Source of the DNA: Megalonaias nervosa
Lineage: Eukaryota > Mollusca > Bivalvia > Unionida > Unionidae
Reading direction: 5' to 3'
NCBI GenBank assembly: GCA_016617855.1
Contig: JAECUM010001130.1
Coordinates: 147,681 to 211,680 of the forward strand
Length of the DNA: 64,000 bases
The position numbers and the translations under genes are program-made. Of this stretch, positions 11,218-23,435 are shown one piece after another. Each line of letters opens with the position of its first letter. The first letter of the stretch is position 1. The notes beneath the pieces were generated by a model, which was not told the DNA's origin, made no database searches, and was given only the letters and a program-made list of their open reading frames with translations.

Positions 11218-12423
11218 CAAACCTGTCTGTCTCTTCCTCATTCTTCCAAAAGCCATATTGTTCTTGTCCCTTTAGCTGGATTACACATGGTATCTGGTTC
11301 TCCACTGCAGAAATATGCTCTCGCCATTTGCTCTCCATATACTGGGTAATGCCAGGCTTCTTCAATTCATGATCACAATGTTTGACCTTATTAACAAGTT
11401 CCTGCAGTCTATAAGTAGCCTGATTGATGCCGTCTTGATTGCCCCGAACAAGAAAGCCTCCTTTAGACTGGATGGTAATCTGTACATAAAAATGTGCCAG
11501 ATCCTTTGCAATTTTGTCAACCTCATAGTTATCTTTTTTCTTTATCAACTGAATCATGCCACTGTTACAGGCAACTAGCTTCTCAAGAATTGTGTTTCGT
11601 GACAGAAAGTCATCAACTTCTTCACAAATTGCACCCAAAATATCATCTGTGAAATAAAGAAAAAGTTTGGAGAAATCCGGGGCCAATACCACATGAAGTT
11701 TTCCCCGATTCTGTCTGTCAAGGTCTTTCATCTTGTCATTCCACTGTTGTGATTCAATCACTGATCTCTGGTTGCTCTCCAAGTCTCTTTGATGTTCTTT
11801 CACACTGTCATTAATAATATGAGTACTTTGTACAACAGCTCCATCTGAATTAGCATATATATTCAGGTTGGTACCCTCTACATCCCAAACTGCAACCAGT
11901 TTCTTGCGCATTAATTTAGCAACAATATAGTCCTTCACCTCTTTTGATTTGTACAGAAACAAACGTCCCTCAGGTAAGTTCTTCAGCTGTGAAACTGCAG
12001 CACTGTGTATTTTTTCATACATAACAACTTTAGCAATCCTAATATCTTCCATGAGACCTTCAAACACAATTTCATTCTTATTAAGGTTTATCTTAACCTT
12101 TAATCCATTAAAATGTTTTTCAGTTTTACTGGGAAAGTTCTGGGCAAGTAGTAGTCTTAACTGGTAATATTTCAAAGTAGTTAATGTCTCTTTGGTTTGT
12201 TTCTTCTTCCTATCGAAGTCAGCCTCTGCAGTCTTAATAATAACCTGTATGTCCTTGACAACATCTGTAGCCACAGCTTTATCACCCACGACTTGAATAG
12301 AAAATTCAGTATTCTTGACAAACAAAGCAACACCATCAGGGTTTGCAATGATAAGATTCTGAAGGTTCTGAAGAACTGTCTCAAAAATTTCCTGGAAAAC
12401 CCTGAGTTCATGAACAGAAATAA
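11218..12423 (-). CDS. PARP14-like gene: second (truncated) KH-array exon
   Basis: This exon is a shorter tandem copy of 13060-14628. It ends at donor GTATGT below 11218 in phase 1 (EEETDRFG). Homology with the longer copy begins at about 12435 (ACTTCTTGAAAG); the first 120 or so codons of the longer copy are missing. Two acceptors are possible. TTGAAAG at 12424-12430 gives 402 codons with phase 1 at both ends and keeps the frame from the upstream KH exon. The better-looking CTGCAG at 12446-12451 starts at 12445 but shifts the phase, and a direct join to the upstream exon then meets TAA. The peptide has repeated KH-like stretches such as GLKVKINLNKNEIVFEGLM, SKEVKDYIVAKL, LHVVLAPDFSKLFLYFTDD and FLVRGNQDGINQATYRLQEL. 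KH repeats of PARP14-type proteins bind nucleic acid; this is family knowledge. Confidence 0.75.
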
Positions 12424-12445
12424 CTTTCAAGAAGTTAAAAAGAGT

Positions 12446-13059
12446 CTGCAGAAAGAATAATGTAAACAGACTTTTTATTTTAGGTACTGAGTCATTATGT
12501 TTAATACATATCCATTAATTCAGAGCGTTGCAATATAGATTTTGTTTACACGTCAAAAAAATAAATACTGCATAAACTTCTGTGATCTTATATCTCCTTG
12601 ACAATTTCCTTATAGGATGAAAATAGCTGAATCTATCAGTTAAAGGTAACACATAGTTATATGATACTGTTCTCTTTCATTGTCATGTTGGCATTAATTG
12701 CCGAGGAAATCTATCATGCCTCCTACAGAAACTTGTGCTTCACCAGGAACCTGTGTCTGGAAAAAAATCTCATGGACAAAGAATGTGTGTCTAGATCGAA
12801 TCTGTGGACAAACAGAATCCATGTTATTATTCTTTGTACATATAATGACAAGTGTTTTAAAAACCTGTACAGGCCAATTTAAATTTTAGTCAATAACCCA
12901 ACTGTTAGCCACATGGATTTCTTATTTCCATGTGGATTTTTCAAAGGCTGTAATATAAGAGTGGGATTTCAAATGCACAGCTTTTAATAACCAGAATCTG
13001 TGACAAATCCATGCCTTAGCCAGTTGGTTTATTTCGTATGAGTACTATTATATACATAC
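12446..13059. other. Short intron between the two KH exons
   Basis: No sequence matching the missing N-terminal part of the KH exon is present here, so the duplication did not carry it. The plus-strand ORFs at 12661-12889 show no domain. The sequence is AT-rich intron. Confidence 0.5.
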
Positions 13060-14628
13060 CAAAACTGTCCATCTCCTCCTCATTCTCCCCAAAGCCATGT
13101 TGCTCCTGTCCCTTTAGCTGGATCACACATGGAATCTGATTCTCCACTGTGGCAATACGTTCTCGCCCTTTGCCCCCCATGTACTCAGCAATGCCAGGTT
13201 TCTGCAATTCATGCTCACGATGTTTGACCCTATCAATAAGCTCCTGCAGTTTAAAAGTAGCCTGATTGATACCATCTTGATTGCCTCGAATGAGAAATCC
13301 TACTTCTAACTGGATGGTAATCTGCACATAATAATGTGCTAGATCCTTTGCAATTTTGTCAAGCTCATCCCTTTTTCTTCTTTCAATCAACCGAATAGTG
13401 CCACTTTTGCAAGGAACTTTCTTCTCAAGAATTGCATTTTGTGACATGAAATCAGTGACTTCTTCAATAACTGCACCAAAAATATCATCTGTAAAATAAA
13501 GAAAAAGTTTGGAGAAATCCTGGGTCAATACAATACTGAGTTTTCCCTGATACTGCTTGTTAAGGTCTTTCACCTTGTCATTCCACTGTTGTGATTGGAC
13601 AACTGATCTCTGGTGAGTCTCCAAGTCTTTTTGATGCTCTTTTACACTGTCATTAATGATATGAGCACTCTGTACAACCACTTCATCTGAATTAGCATAT
13701 ATATTTAAGTTGGAACCCTCAGCTTCCCAAACCCCAATAAGTTTCTTGCTCTTTAATTTGGCAACAATATAATCCTTCACCTCTTTTGATTTGTACAGGC
13801 ACAAACGCCCCTCAGGTATGTTCTTCAGTTGTGACATTACAGCATTGTGTATTGCTTCATACATAGCAACCTGTGCAGTCCTAATATCTTCCATGAGACC
13901 TTCAAACACAATCTCATTCTTATTGAGGTTTATCTTCACCTTCAATCCATTAAACGTTTGTTCCATTTTGTTGGGATATTTTACAGCAAGCAGCAGTTTC
14001 AACTGATGCCATTTCAAAGAAGTCATTGACTCTTTGGTCTGTTTCTTCTTCCTATCGAAGTCAGCCTCTGCAGTCTTAATAATAACCTGTATGTCCTTGA
14101 CAACATCTGCAGCCACAGCTTTATGACCCACAACCTGAACAGAGAATTCTGCCTTTCTGACAAACAAAGCAACACCATCAGGATTTGAAATGACAAGATT
14201 CTGAAGGTTCTGAAGAACTGTCTCAAAAATTTCCTGGAAAACCCTGAGTTCATGAACAGAAATAACTTTCAAGAAGTCATGCAAATTTTGTTCAGCCTGC
14301 TTTGACCAAGAGATAGCTTTTTTTTTACAATCTTGGACATCAGATGTCAATGTGCAAGTCAAGGTTGTGCAATCTGCCTCTGTCTGTGGCCACTGAATCT
14401 GAGTGAAGCAATTCTGGAGTTGTTTTTCTAGCAATGTCCTGTTGGGCTCTGACTTCATCAGAAACTGTATCTTTTTAAACTCTAGTCCCTCCAGTTTTAT
14501 TGGCTTGGGGGGCTTGAAAGAAGGCCCACTGTCATCTTCAGAAATACGTCCTAAACATTCATAGTACATGGAAACCTGTAGCTCTGACCCATCTATCTTA
14601 TGTTTTCGCTGTAACACTCGGTCACATA
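13060..14628 (-). CDS. PARP14-like gene: main KH-array exon
   Basis: A single exon of 523 codons, phase 1 at both ends (acceptor ATTTCATTTCAG above 14628, donor GTATGTA below 13060). The start (CDRVLQRKHKIDGSELQVSM) completes the last strand of the RRM begun in the exon at 24017-24253. A linker with EDDSGPSFKPPKPIKLEGLE follows, then a string of KH-like units: HELRVFQEIFETVLQNLQNL, GVALFVRKAEFSVQVVGHKA, GLKVKINLNKNEIVFEGLM, KSKEVKDYIVAKLKSKKLIG, KLSIVLTQDFSKLFLYF and GFLIRGNQDGINQATFKLQE. Vertebrate PARP14 has a comparable block of tandem KH domains between its RRMs and macrodomains. The second copy lies 0.6 kb downstream. No stops or frameshifts are visible. Confidence 0.85.
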
Positions 14629-14699
14629 CTGAAATGAAATATTAATTTAATTAATTTATAAATTAATTTATAACAATTTCTTCCTTTTAACCACTGAGT

Positions 14700-16050
14700 G
14701 TTGAAGCCATTTCTGATCTTCTTCAGCAATAACAAGATTTTCAAATTAGCTGCTGTGGGAGACATATTTAATACAAAATGTCACCATTTCCTTTAAGACC
14801 AACAACAGATCATTTAGGCCCAACAAGGCATCATAAGAATTCTTCTGGTGGAAACCTTATGTTGATATGACTTTCCATTTTAGAGTAACAATAACACTTC
14901 CAAACTAGATATACTGGATATCAGATTGGTACCATTTCCATTTAGGACCAACTAGCCATCGTAAGAAGACTTTTGGTGAAAGCACAATATCAATATGACC
15001 AGCCATCTATGATAAAAAGTCATGAAAAGATTTTCAAGATGGCAATTCTGGCAGACATATTGGAAGTCAGATCAGCAATGGTTTCATTAATGACCAACTA
15101 AACATCATAAAAAGTCTTTTAAACATCATAAAAAGTCTTTTAAAAGCACCATGCTGATATGACCATCCATTCAGGAAGAGTGGAGATAATATCATTTTCA
15201 ATCTGGCAGCTGTAGCAACCATATTCAATGTGTAGTTATACCATTTTGATTAATGACCAACTGGATATCATAAGAAGTCTTCCAGCAAAGGAATATATGA
15301 AGCAGTGATAAGATTTTCAATACAACTCTTGTGTCAACCATACTGGAGTTCTGATCAGCAGTCTTTTAGTGAAGAAAACCATGTCGATATCCATTCAGGA
15401 GAAGCAGCAATGACAAGATTTTCAAGATTGCCATTGTGGTGGCCATTCTGGATACTAGATTGGCAACAATTTTCATTTAAGACCAACTGGACATCATAAA
15501 ACATCATCTGGTGAAAACCTCATGCCAATATGACTTTCCATTCAGGAGTAACTACAAAAAGATTTTCAAGATGGCTGTTGTTACAGCTGTATTGCATATC
15601 TGCATCATTTTGATATAGGACAAACCAGGCATTTTCATATTGGAAATCAGACTGGCATCATTTTCATTTAAGACCAACTAGACATCATAAGGAGTCTTCT
15701 AGCAAAGAAACGATGTCAATATATCATTATATTTTGGAGGAGTAGCAATAACAAGATTTTCAAGATGGCTGCTATGGCAGCCATACTGAATGTCAGATTG
15801 GTACCATTTTCATTTCAGACCAACCAGAGATTATAAGATGTCTTTTTAGTGGATATCCTATGCTGATATCATCACTCAGGTGAAGTAGTGATAATAAGAT
15901 TTTCAAAATGGACACTGTGGCAACCATATTGGAGATCCAAGCATAACCATTTTCATTTAGGACCAACAAGACCATAGGGTAATTGTGTGTGTAAAGTTTC
16001 ATGGCAATCCTCCTTGTGCTAATGGATGGATGAATGATGTACAACACAAC
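14700..16050. repeat. Tandem array of about 150-bp diverged units (about eight)
   Basis: Two landmarks alternate through the block. GATTTTCAAGATGGC-type words occur near 14738, 15030, 15311, 15416, 15560, 15755 and 15898. GACCAACTNGACATCATAAG-type words occur near 14797, 14944, 15094, 15256, 15481, 15674, 15822 and 15961. Spacing varies from about 105 to 195 bp. The block ends with GTAAAGTTTCATGGCAATCC, a motif also found at 18110 and, modified, at 34410. Related single units are at 17965-18185 and 34185-34510 and, reversed, at 56080-56320. Confidence 0.8.
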
Positions 16051-16504
16051 ATATCATCCCATTGGTCTATGAATATTATGTTTATAAAACTGACAACTTG
16101 CTTTAATGCTCTGAAAATCTAAGTAAGTAATTTATATATGAATACAAATTGCCTACCAAATTTAATTTGTCTACATTAAGTGGTTTGTTGTGCAGTCTCT
16201 TGTTAATGGGCTTCTTTGGACAGACAGACAGATGACTGGACTTACAAGACCAAAACAAAATGTCTCTGCTGCAATCAATGGTGGCATAAAAAGTACATTT
16301 ATTATGCAATCTAAATCTGCTTATGGAATATATATTCAATGAACTTGGTTTGTTTGCTTTGACAATTTGGTTACTGTCATTTATCTAAATATGTAACAGA
16401 CAATTTAATCTTTCTGACACATTTTTGACATCAATAATTTTTAAAGTGCATAAAGTTTCCAGACATCAGTGACATTCTTCAAAGCCTAAAAACAAAAATT
16501 CAGG

Positions 16505-16760
16505 TTAGAACTAAGGAACATTACATGTCAGAACATAAACTGAGAATTGTTTTTACATGTTAGAACATAAACTAGGAAATATGTGACATGTTAGAACATA
16601 AACTAAGAAATATTTGACATGTTAGAACATAAACTAAGAAACATTTGACATGTTCAAACATAAACTATGGAATGTTTTACATGTTAGAAAATACACCAAA
16701 GAATGTATTACATGTTAAACAGTACGCTTTGGAATGTTTTACCTGTATTAAACAGTAACA
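16505..16760. repeat. Minisatellite, unit ACATGTTAGAACATAAACTA
   Basis: About seven imperfect copies of a unit of roughly 35-40 bp begin with ACATGT and continue with AGAACATAAACTA. The first four are close to identical and the last three increasingly diverged. Confidence 0.85.
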
Positions 16761-17437
16761 GTGATGATTATACAATATGAAATTATTCAGATTTGGAAAA
16801 ATATGGTACCTGTCAGTTTATGACAACTGTTTAACTCCAAATTGTTTTTTGTCCACTAATGCTCAGAATAATTGTAACAGGTAACATCTGTGGTAAATAA
16901 TTACATTGTTGTAAATCATCAGACTGTCAGTGCTTGACTAAGCTTGGTAACTGAGGCCAGATTTCATTGATTAATACAGTCACATGTGAATAAAATTTGC
17001 ATACACACATGCTCATGTGAATAAAAAGGCAAAACAAAATAATTCATCATGGGTCCTAATTTCCCATTGCCACTAATGAAATTTATTCTTTTATTCCTGT
17101 TTAACTGAACAACATATAATAAGTTTACAGCATAAAAAAGGAGTCTCTACACATCAGGTGATTTTAATGTAATGCAGCCTCATTTCAATATAAGAGATAA
17201 TGTAGGTTGGATATGTCAATTAAAATAGATATTGTATGATTTCCATGACTTACTTAGAGCATGGAAATGGAGCTTATACTAACAAGCTCTGTCTAACTGT
17301 GTTCATATTATTAGTTATGTGTTTCTGTTTTGAATTAGTAATGGACTGTATGATTTGACTAAAACTCAGCCAAATATTACAGTCTGTGTTGTGAAGTTGT
17401 GCCTTAAATGAAATTCAGGGACATAAATATAATTCCT

Positions 17438-17537
17438 GATACTGGTAGTCCATGGTATATTTGATACTGGTAGTCCATGGTATATTTGATACTGGTAGTC
17501 CATGGTATATTTGATACTAGTAGTCCATGGTATATTT
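17438..17537. repeat. 25-bp x 4 perfect tandem repeat
   Basis: The unit begins GATACTGGTAGTCCATGGTA and ends TATTT. Copies start at 17438, 17463, 17488 and 17513, with a single G/A difference in the last. Confidence 0.95.
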
Positions 17538-17886
17538 TCTTTCTTGTCTTGAAGAATTTACATTACATGATAACTGACAACTGATTGACACTGAAATAAC
17601 CTTAAACTAACTTGATGTCCTATCTAAATTCCTAATTAAATGGATTCTCTATTGCAGAAATATCTATTTATGTCTTTCAATTTATTTCTTTTATTTTGAA
17701 AGTAAATTTGGTAAAGGCTCTCAATCATGATTTGTTTTCTTTTCTGTAGAAATTGCTGCATAGCTAAATAAATTCTACATTTTATATGCTTAGCCTCTAT
17801 AATAAGATAATTTCCAATAACACAAAACCAAATAAAACAAATGAATAACCAGATGGCAATAAACTTTACTAATCTTCAGTAGCCAT

Positions 17887-17985
17887 AGCTGTTCCGGTGG
17901 CTTAGTGGTTAAAGCATCTACATCAGATGCGGGAGGTTGCTGGTTCGAACCCCGGCTGAGTTATACCAAAGACTGGTACCAATTT
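17887..17985 (+). mobile_element. tRNA-like SINE head (second SINE family)
   Basis: A box GGTGGCTTAGTGGTTAAAGC and a perfect B box GGTTCGAACCCC are followed by ATACCAAAGAC. The same ATACCAAAGAC or close variant follows the B box in the elements at 62705-62822 and 21090-21345, which marks a SINE family and not a functional tRNA gene. A dispersed repeat of the 14.7-16 kb type starts directly after it and runs to about 18185. Confidence 0.75.
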
Positions 17986-18459
17986 CATTTAGGACAATCC
18001 AGACATCATAAGAAGTATTCACTGAAACATCTATGATGATATGACCATCTATTCTGGAAAAGTAGCCACAAGATTTTTAACTAGACATTAGGATAAATGT
18101 TGGTGTAAAGTTTCATGGCAATCCTCCTAATGGTTTCAGAGGAGTAGCAATAACAAATCTGTGCTAATGGATGGACTGTAAACAAACAGACCATCCTAAA
18201 TGCTATTCTCATCTATGACCAGTAGAGCTAAAAAGCAGATATTGTTATTTTTGTAAAGTGTCTTTTTTTAAAATTTTAAATCATTGTTCTTAAAATAGCA
18301 TGACAAGCTATTACCATTGTCCATCCCTAGAAGCCAAATTTTGCAAAGTGAAAATTACACGCCTTGCGTAACTATGGAGTGACAGCTGGCAGTAGTCTTC
18401 ATGCATCAATAATTGTCATGATTAACCACCACAGGTGAAACCTCACATTAGATGCATGT

Positions 18460-18770
18460 GAAAATGTAAAATGCAGGTCACAGTTACAATCTTGTATGGT
18501 AACGGTGTGATATTAATAGACATGCATATAATCATCCATTTGATGAAAGATGTCACAATGACCTACTGTTGGAGATGAACTGCCCTCTAGAGATGCATAT
18601 AATCATCTAATTTGATGATTCTAACATGAATCGAATTTCAGCAATAATCCTGAAACACAGAATTTTAACCAATGTAAATGAAGCATGAAATGTGTCACAG
18701 TTACCTACATTTGTGACATGGGTGTAGTACTCATCAAGATGCATCTATAGCAGGATCATTTATTTTATAA
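18460..18770 (+). repeat. Dispersed repeat of the GGTCACAGT family, copy 1
   Basis: The segment carries the family landmarks: AATGCAGGTCACAGTTACAA, then a later GAAATGTGTCACAGTTACCT, GGGTGTAGTACTCATCAAGA and TGCATC. Other copies are at 19740-20040, 37900-38430, 48885-48990 and 49445-50190. Confidence 0.65.
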
Positions 18771-19739
18771 TTTTAAATATTTGTGTTTTAATTAGTCAGA
18801 AGTGGGTTATTTTATTATTTTATGTAATTAATGTTCATTGATGAGTGAAATAAAGTCGTCAGTTGCAATTATTGTGTTATTTGCATTTTACACATATTTA
18901 GCCAATTAGGCAGCATTGAACTAGGATTATCTATTGAGTTTTCTTCACTGTGAGCAATAAAGCTACCATGATTATTGCTCATACTGGGTTGTTCTATTGC
19001 ATGACAAGTGGTAAGCAACTTCCTGATTCGTTAGTTTGCTACTTGTCTGTATAAACAACACAGCATGAACAGCACATAAGTGGTGGTCATTCCATCAGAG
19101 CTTCTGAAGGGTGCTGGTCATGGAACTGCAGTAAGAAAAGTGCTTGATGATTCTTTTGCTTCAAGAAGTGTGACTTGACCTTTGTCCCATATGATAAAGT
19201 AAATAGATTTATAATATAGTTAATGTAACAGTTTTGTTTATATGTACTCTGTATATTTCTCTGAAATGTATATTGATGTATTTTAATATCTTTAATAGGT
19301 TATCAACCTGCATATTCTTTTCTGAGCCTATCATTCTGTCCATATGCTTGTCTGTCTGTCTCTCTGTCTGTCTGCTCTCTACTTTTGCTCTACATACTGA
19401 CTGTTTTGAGTTTAGGTTTGTTTGGTCTACTATCTCTCTAGATGGATAACTAATAAATATATAGAGTAGTCAGTCATTCATACTGAATGTACTGTAAACT
19501 GAATCAATGTATACACGCAGAACAATAATGCCCTGATGACGGTATTATTATTTATAGTTGTAGTCAATGTATTTTTATGGTATCTGCAGGGTGTAAGAAA
19601 ACAGGAGAAATGTATTTATCTTCATTTACCAACCTCATGCACAATAAACACAATTTCTTACAACAAATACTGGACTCGTATTTTCTATTCTGTGAGTAGA
19701 AGGCAAGTGCTGTAACACATCTACTCAAAAATTGTTTGT
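18771..19739. other. Intron without recognised gene
   Basis: The stretch is AT-rich. A short CTGT-rich run lies at 19346-19372. No exon or element domain was recognised. Confidence 0.4.
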
Positions 19740-20040
19740 GAATATAGGATTAGGGTTAAGGTGTGGAACTGACATAGATGAATCAATCATCCAGTTTGAT
19801 TATTTCAGCATGAACAGAGTTTGAGAAATAAACTGAACACAGCAAATATAACCATGGTGAGTGAAGCATGAAATATAGTTTAGAGTGGCCAACTTTTGTT
19901 ATGAGGGTGTAGTACTCATCAAGCTGCATCGTCTAATCATATTTCATTATTCCAGGTATAACAGTATTTATACGGTGTGCAAAACACCTCAGCTAAATTC
20001 AAAAGAAGGTCCTAATGTACATATATGTATCAAGTTTGCC
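19740..20040 (+). repeat. Dispersed repeat of the GGTCACAGT family, copy 2
   Basis: The copy contains GAAGCATGAAATATAG, GGGTGTAGTACTCATCAAGC, TCCAGGTATAACAGTATTTA and GTGTGCAAAAC, in the same order as the copies near 38.3 kb and 50.0 kb. The receptor-like palindrome seen in the 50-kb copy is eroded here. Confidence 0.65.
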
Positions 20041-21089
20041 CTCTCAACTCCCTCTCCAGGGTTTAGGTGCAGTGAAATCCACTCTAAACACTGTTTCTTA
20101 GAACGTATGAAGAAAAACAGTTGCAATTCAGTGACAATACAAATATGTATATGCTGTAATCTGTGAGGATGCAGATGCAGACACCGGGATTAGTACAACA
20201 AATTAACTCTGCTTCATAAAGGTGAGCTAAAAATATATTCTTTTTCATATGTTAAGAGGTTTTGATAATATTCCCTGCTGTCTAAACAACTTCCTTTTTA
20301 TTTAATTTTTGCTCTGTATCATTGTGTAATGCTTAAGTGACATGTGAAAAGTTGAAGTATAGTGTAACTAGAATGAACTATGGAATTTTGTGCAACAGAT
20401 AGTTTTCCAATCTGGTTACACAGTTAGCAATGAAGCTTTTCACAAATGTTTTCACCCCATCATTAGAAAACTTTAATACAGAACTAATTCTGCATTGAAT
20501 TTGTTCTCAATTTTGCCCTATTTAATGATTATTTTAATTAGGGTATAATGCTTTAGCATCAAGATCCTGATGAATTTATCTGCACAGTTTTTAATAGAAG
20601 AAATAAAATTCTGTTTCAAACTTCATTCATTCTCATCAGATAGGTACAAAATTAGTGTAAATAAAGCAAATGCCTAAATAAATGAAAAATTCCTTTACAA
20701 CTTTACTATAGGAATGCCTCCAAAATCTGTAGACACTTATATTTTTAGCAACAGCAGCCACATTTAAGAAAAGAAAAATGAAGTATTCACATGTACGAAA
20801 GGCCTTTATATTATGGTGCTTTCCTCTCATATTGGTCAAATTTTGTCATGCACTTCTGTAGAAGCAGTTTAAAGGTCTTTCTATTTTTAGTACTGGCTGC
20901 CATATTTGATGGTGGATCATCACAAGTTTCCTAACTTTGAAAGGCCCTCTTTCTATAGTGCTTTTGATAAGATTTGATTAAGTTTTGCTCATTAAATTTT
21001 TAGAAGATGCAAGTTAAAGGTTTCCCTTTTTGCAGTAATGGTGGCCAGAGTTACAGTGGACCAGTGTGTGTGTGATTTGGACTTCTAAT
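20041..21089. other. Intron without recognised gene
   Basis: The sequence is AT-rich and no splice-bounded coding exon was seen. Short ORFs lack domain signatures. Confidence 0.4.
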
Positions 21090-21345
21090 GTAGCTTTAAC
21101 AATGTTTCAGTCATATCACCACAATGTCTGCAGTGTGACAGTTTATAGTGATGTCTAGCACTGGGGCATCATACTGCAGACATGTGGCATCATGTCCCAC
21201 CCAGTCATATTATCCTGACACCACGCCAACCAGTCCTAACACTAACCTCTTTTTTTCAATGCTGAGCGTCTAGCAAGGCAACTGTTAGTACCATTTATCT
21301 AAGTCTCTGGTATGATTCGGTTGAGGTTTGAACCCGTATGGTGGA
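21090..21345 (-). mobile_element. tRNA-derived SINE, 3' body and B box (second family)
   Basis: Read on the minus strand, a B box CGGGTTCAAACC is followed by ATCATACCAGAGACTTAG, ATGGTACTAACAGTTGCC, TAGACGCTCAGCATT and, further in, GACTGGTTGGCGTGG and a GACATG/GCAGTATGATGCCCC segment. The order B box, ACCAAAGAC-like, GCTCAGCATT, then a conserved body is what I remember from widespread molluscan SINEs, but I could not search to confirm it. The 5' A-box end is poorly kept. Confidence 0.7.
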
Positions 21346-21393
21346 CCAGGATAGTTTTCGAAATCCTTCAAAATTTTGAAATTTTTTTCTGAT

Positions 21394-22931
21394 TACACCA
21401 CTCCTTGGATAACTTGCAACCTGATAACTCACGAACCCACTTACAACGTGGGGTCTGGTGTGGATCCCATTTCTTTTACTAGAAATTACCCACAAAATTG
21501 CTTTCTATTTGTTGAAGAAAATTGCGATCACAATTGGTAACTGAAACTTTGATACATTGCTCGTTTTATTGTCAAAAACGGTAAATAGGACCTGCAAGTT
21601 TGAATCAACATTATGAAATTGTCAACTTTTAAGAATATATCATAATTTTTTTTACATTTCTTTCCAAACAACATTCTTAGTATGCCACAAGTAACAATAT
21701 TCAATGAAATTTCGATCAATGAAATTGTCATGCCTACTGGAGGCAGTACTTTAATAATAAAAACCAATTAAATACATTTTTTATCAAGTGATATTTGTAT
21801 TTTAGTTCTACCATTCAGTTAGGTTTAAGTGTAATGATCATAAATGCAATGTGCCCTCTTGTATTCAAATGTAAAATGTGTCAATCTATCATAACAGCTA
21901 TGTCCGCCAGCATTTCTCTGAGAACCTAATTAAGTGCCAACCATGTCTGGATATCTGACTTGTGGAAGTATTTGTTGTATTGTTGCACTGAATTAAAATC
22001 TGTCCTCCTTTGTATTATCAGGTTAATTGCATCTTTTGTATCAAATAAAGGATGTGGAATAAAAGAAAAGCTAAAGGTATGCAGATCCTGCATGCGTAAG
22101 ATTTAACAGCCCCTGTCATATGTCAGGTGAACTCACTTTAACTGAGCAGTCAAACACTCCTATAAATATTATTGTGTACTTAATATAATTAGACTACTTA
22201 AATTAAGCTACTCATTCATAAATGTGATCAAAGGCAGCAGGGCAACCAAGCGAAATTAATACTTCCTCAAATAAAGATCATTATGGAGAAGAGAGCTTCA
22301 GCAATATCCTGAATTGGTCCTTAGGTTCAGAATTAGTTTAAATATTATTTGCAATAAAATCATGGCATCAATATTTTACTAACTGAAAAGTACAAAAATT
22401 GAGTTACAATGCAGATGATTGTTACACAAAATAAATGTTGATAATTTTTTAAAAAACCCGAATCTTATTTCATGGTGTATCGACAGGTAGTTTGCTTCCC
22501 TGCTTTAAAGATTCCATGCTTTCAACTCCAGTGTAACATAATAAGCACGGAACCAGACTAATCAACAACAACACTATTCAGTGACGTAATACACAAATGT
22601 TTTCATGTACATGAGAAGGCTGTTGAAATCAGTTAAAATAATGTTAAATGATCTTTACAGATGTTAGGCATCTTGAAAATAAATGTAATTTATGCAGAGT
22701 AACAAATTTGTTAGAAAAAGTGCTTTATTGGCAATTATTCTCAAAGCGATTATAAAATGAGTATTCAGCAATTAAACAAACCACTTTCTCCCCCCCCCCC
22801 TGCAGTTTTATCCAGTGGGGATGGCATAACTTCTTAATTTTTGGAGGTCCCTTGGTAACTCGCACCCTTGCTTATAGTGCAGTCTATATTTTTGGACCCC
22901 GTTTTGCGTAAGTTATCAAGAGAGAGGTGTA
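21394..22931. mobile_element. TIR DNA transposon, copy 2 (TA target, non-autonomous)
   Basis: The left end TACACCACTCCTTGGATAAC and the right end (inward) TACACCTCTCTCTTGATAAC form terminal inverted repeats, each starting at a TA dinucleotide. The interior matches copy 1 in inverted orientation, for example ATAACAGCTATGTCCGC at 21893. There is no transposase ORF. A poly-C run at 22791-22800 corresponds to a poly-G run in copy 1. Its length of about 1.54 kb matches copy 1 at 1.58 kb. Confidence 0.85.
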
Positions 22932-23192
22932 TATGGTGGCATTATCTTACGGCACATCTGCATAATTTTCACAACTCAGAGATATTCTGATATCTAGATG
23001 AATAGCAAATCTGGAGATATAACACACAGTAGACAATGCATGGCAACATTGGATCATCTCTTAAGTTACCCAAATCGGTTGAGATGAATATTAATCTTAA
23101 TAAAAGTACACATGCCCTAAACTTTTCTTAGTTATTCCTAGCTCTTTTCTCTTGGATATTATGAGATAGCCTCCTAGCCTCAAATCAAATAA

Positions 23193-23435
23193 GGGGCCCC
23201 AGCCCTGGGCAGCCGAGTATCTAAGACAATATAGCCTTTACAGATCACTCACATCTCACCTCTGTCTGCGTGGGTTCAAGTTATGGCATGGTTAATATGG
23301 GTATGTGAGAAAGTCTGGTAGTAGCATCCAGCTGGTTGGTGGTTCTTCACTGGGTCTTTCCGGGTTCTTTCTCCATCAAATATACTGGCTGCTATGTATA
23401 GCCAATCATGTGCTGAAAATGGCATTAAACTACAA
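23193..23435 (+). mobile_element. tRNA-derived SINE (same family as 7726-7968)
   Basis: The start GGGGCCCCAGCCCTGGGCAG, the B box GTGGGTTCAAGTTATG, the body GGGTATGTGAGAAAG and TCTTTCCGGGTTC, and the end TGTGCTGAAAATGGCATTAAA match the 7.7-kb element in order. This copy is more diverged, and I did not find clear target duplications. Confidence 0.85.

Noticed and set aside
12661..12889. Plus-strand Cys-containing ORFs between the KH exons
   Set aside because: There is no domain and no splice context, and the two ORFs overlap in different frames.
17887..17961. A functional tRNA gene
   Set aside because: A and B boxes are present, but I could not fold a convincing cloverleaf with a clear anticodon stem, and the ATACCAAAGAC tail marks it as a SINE head.
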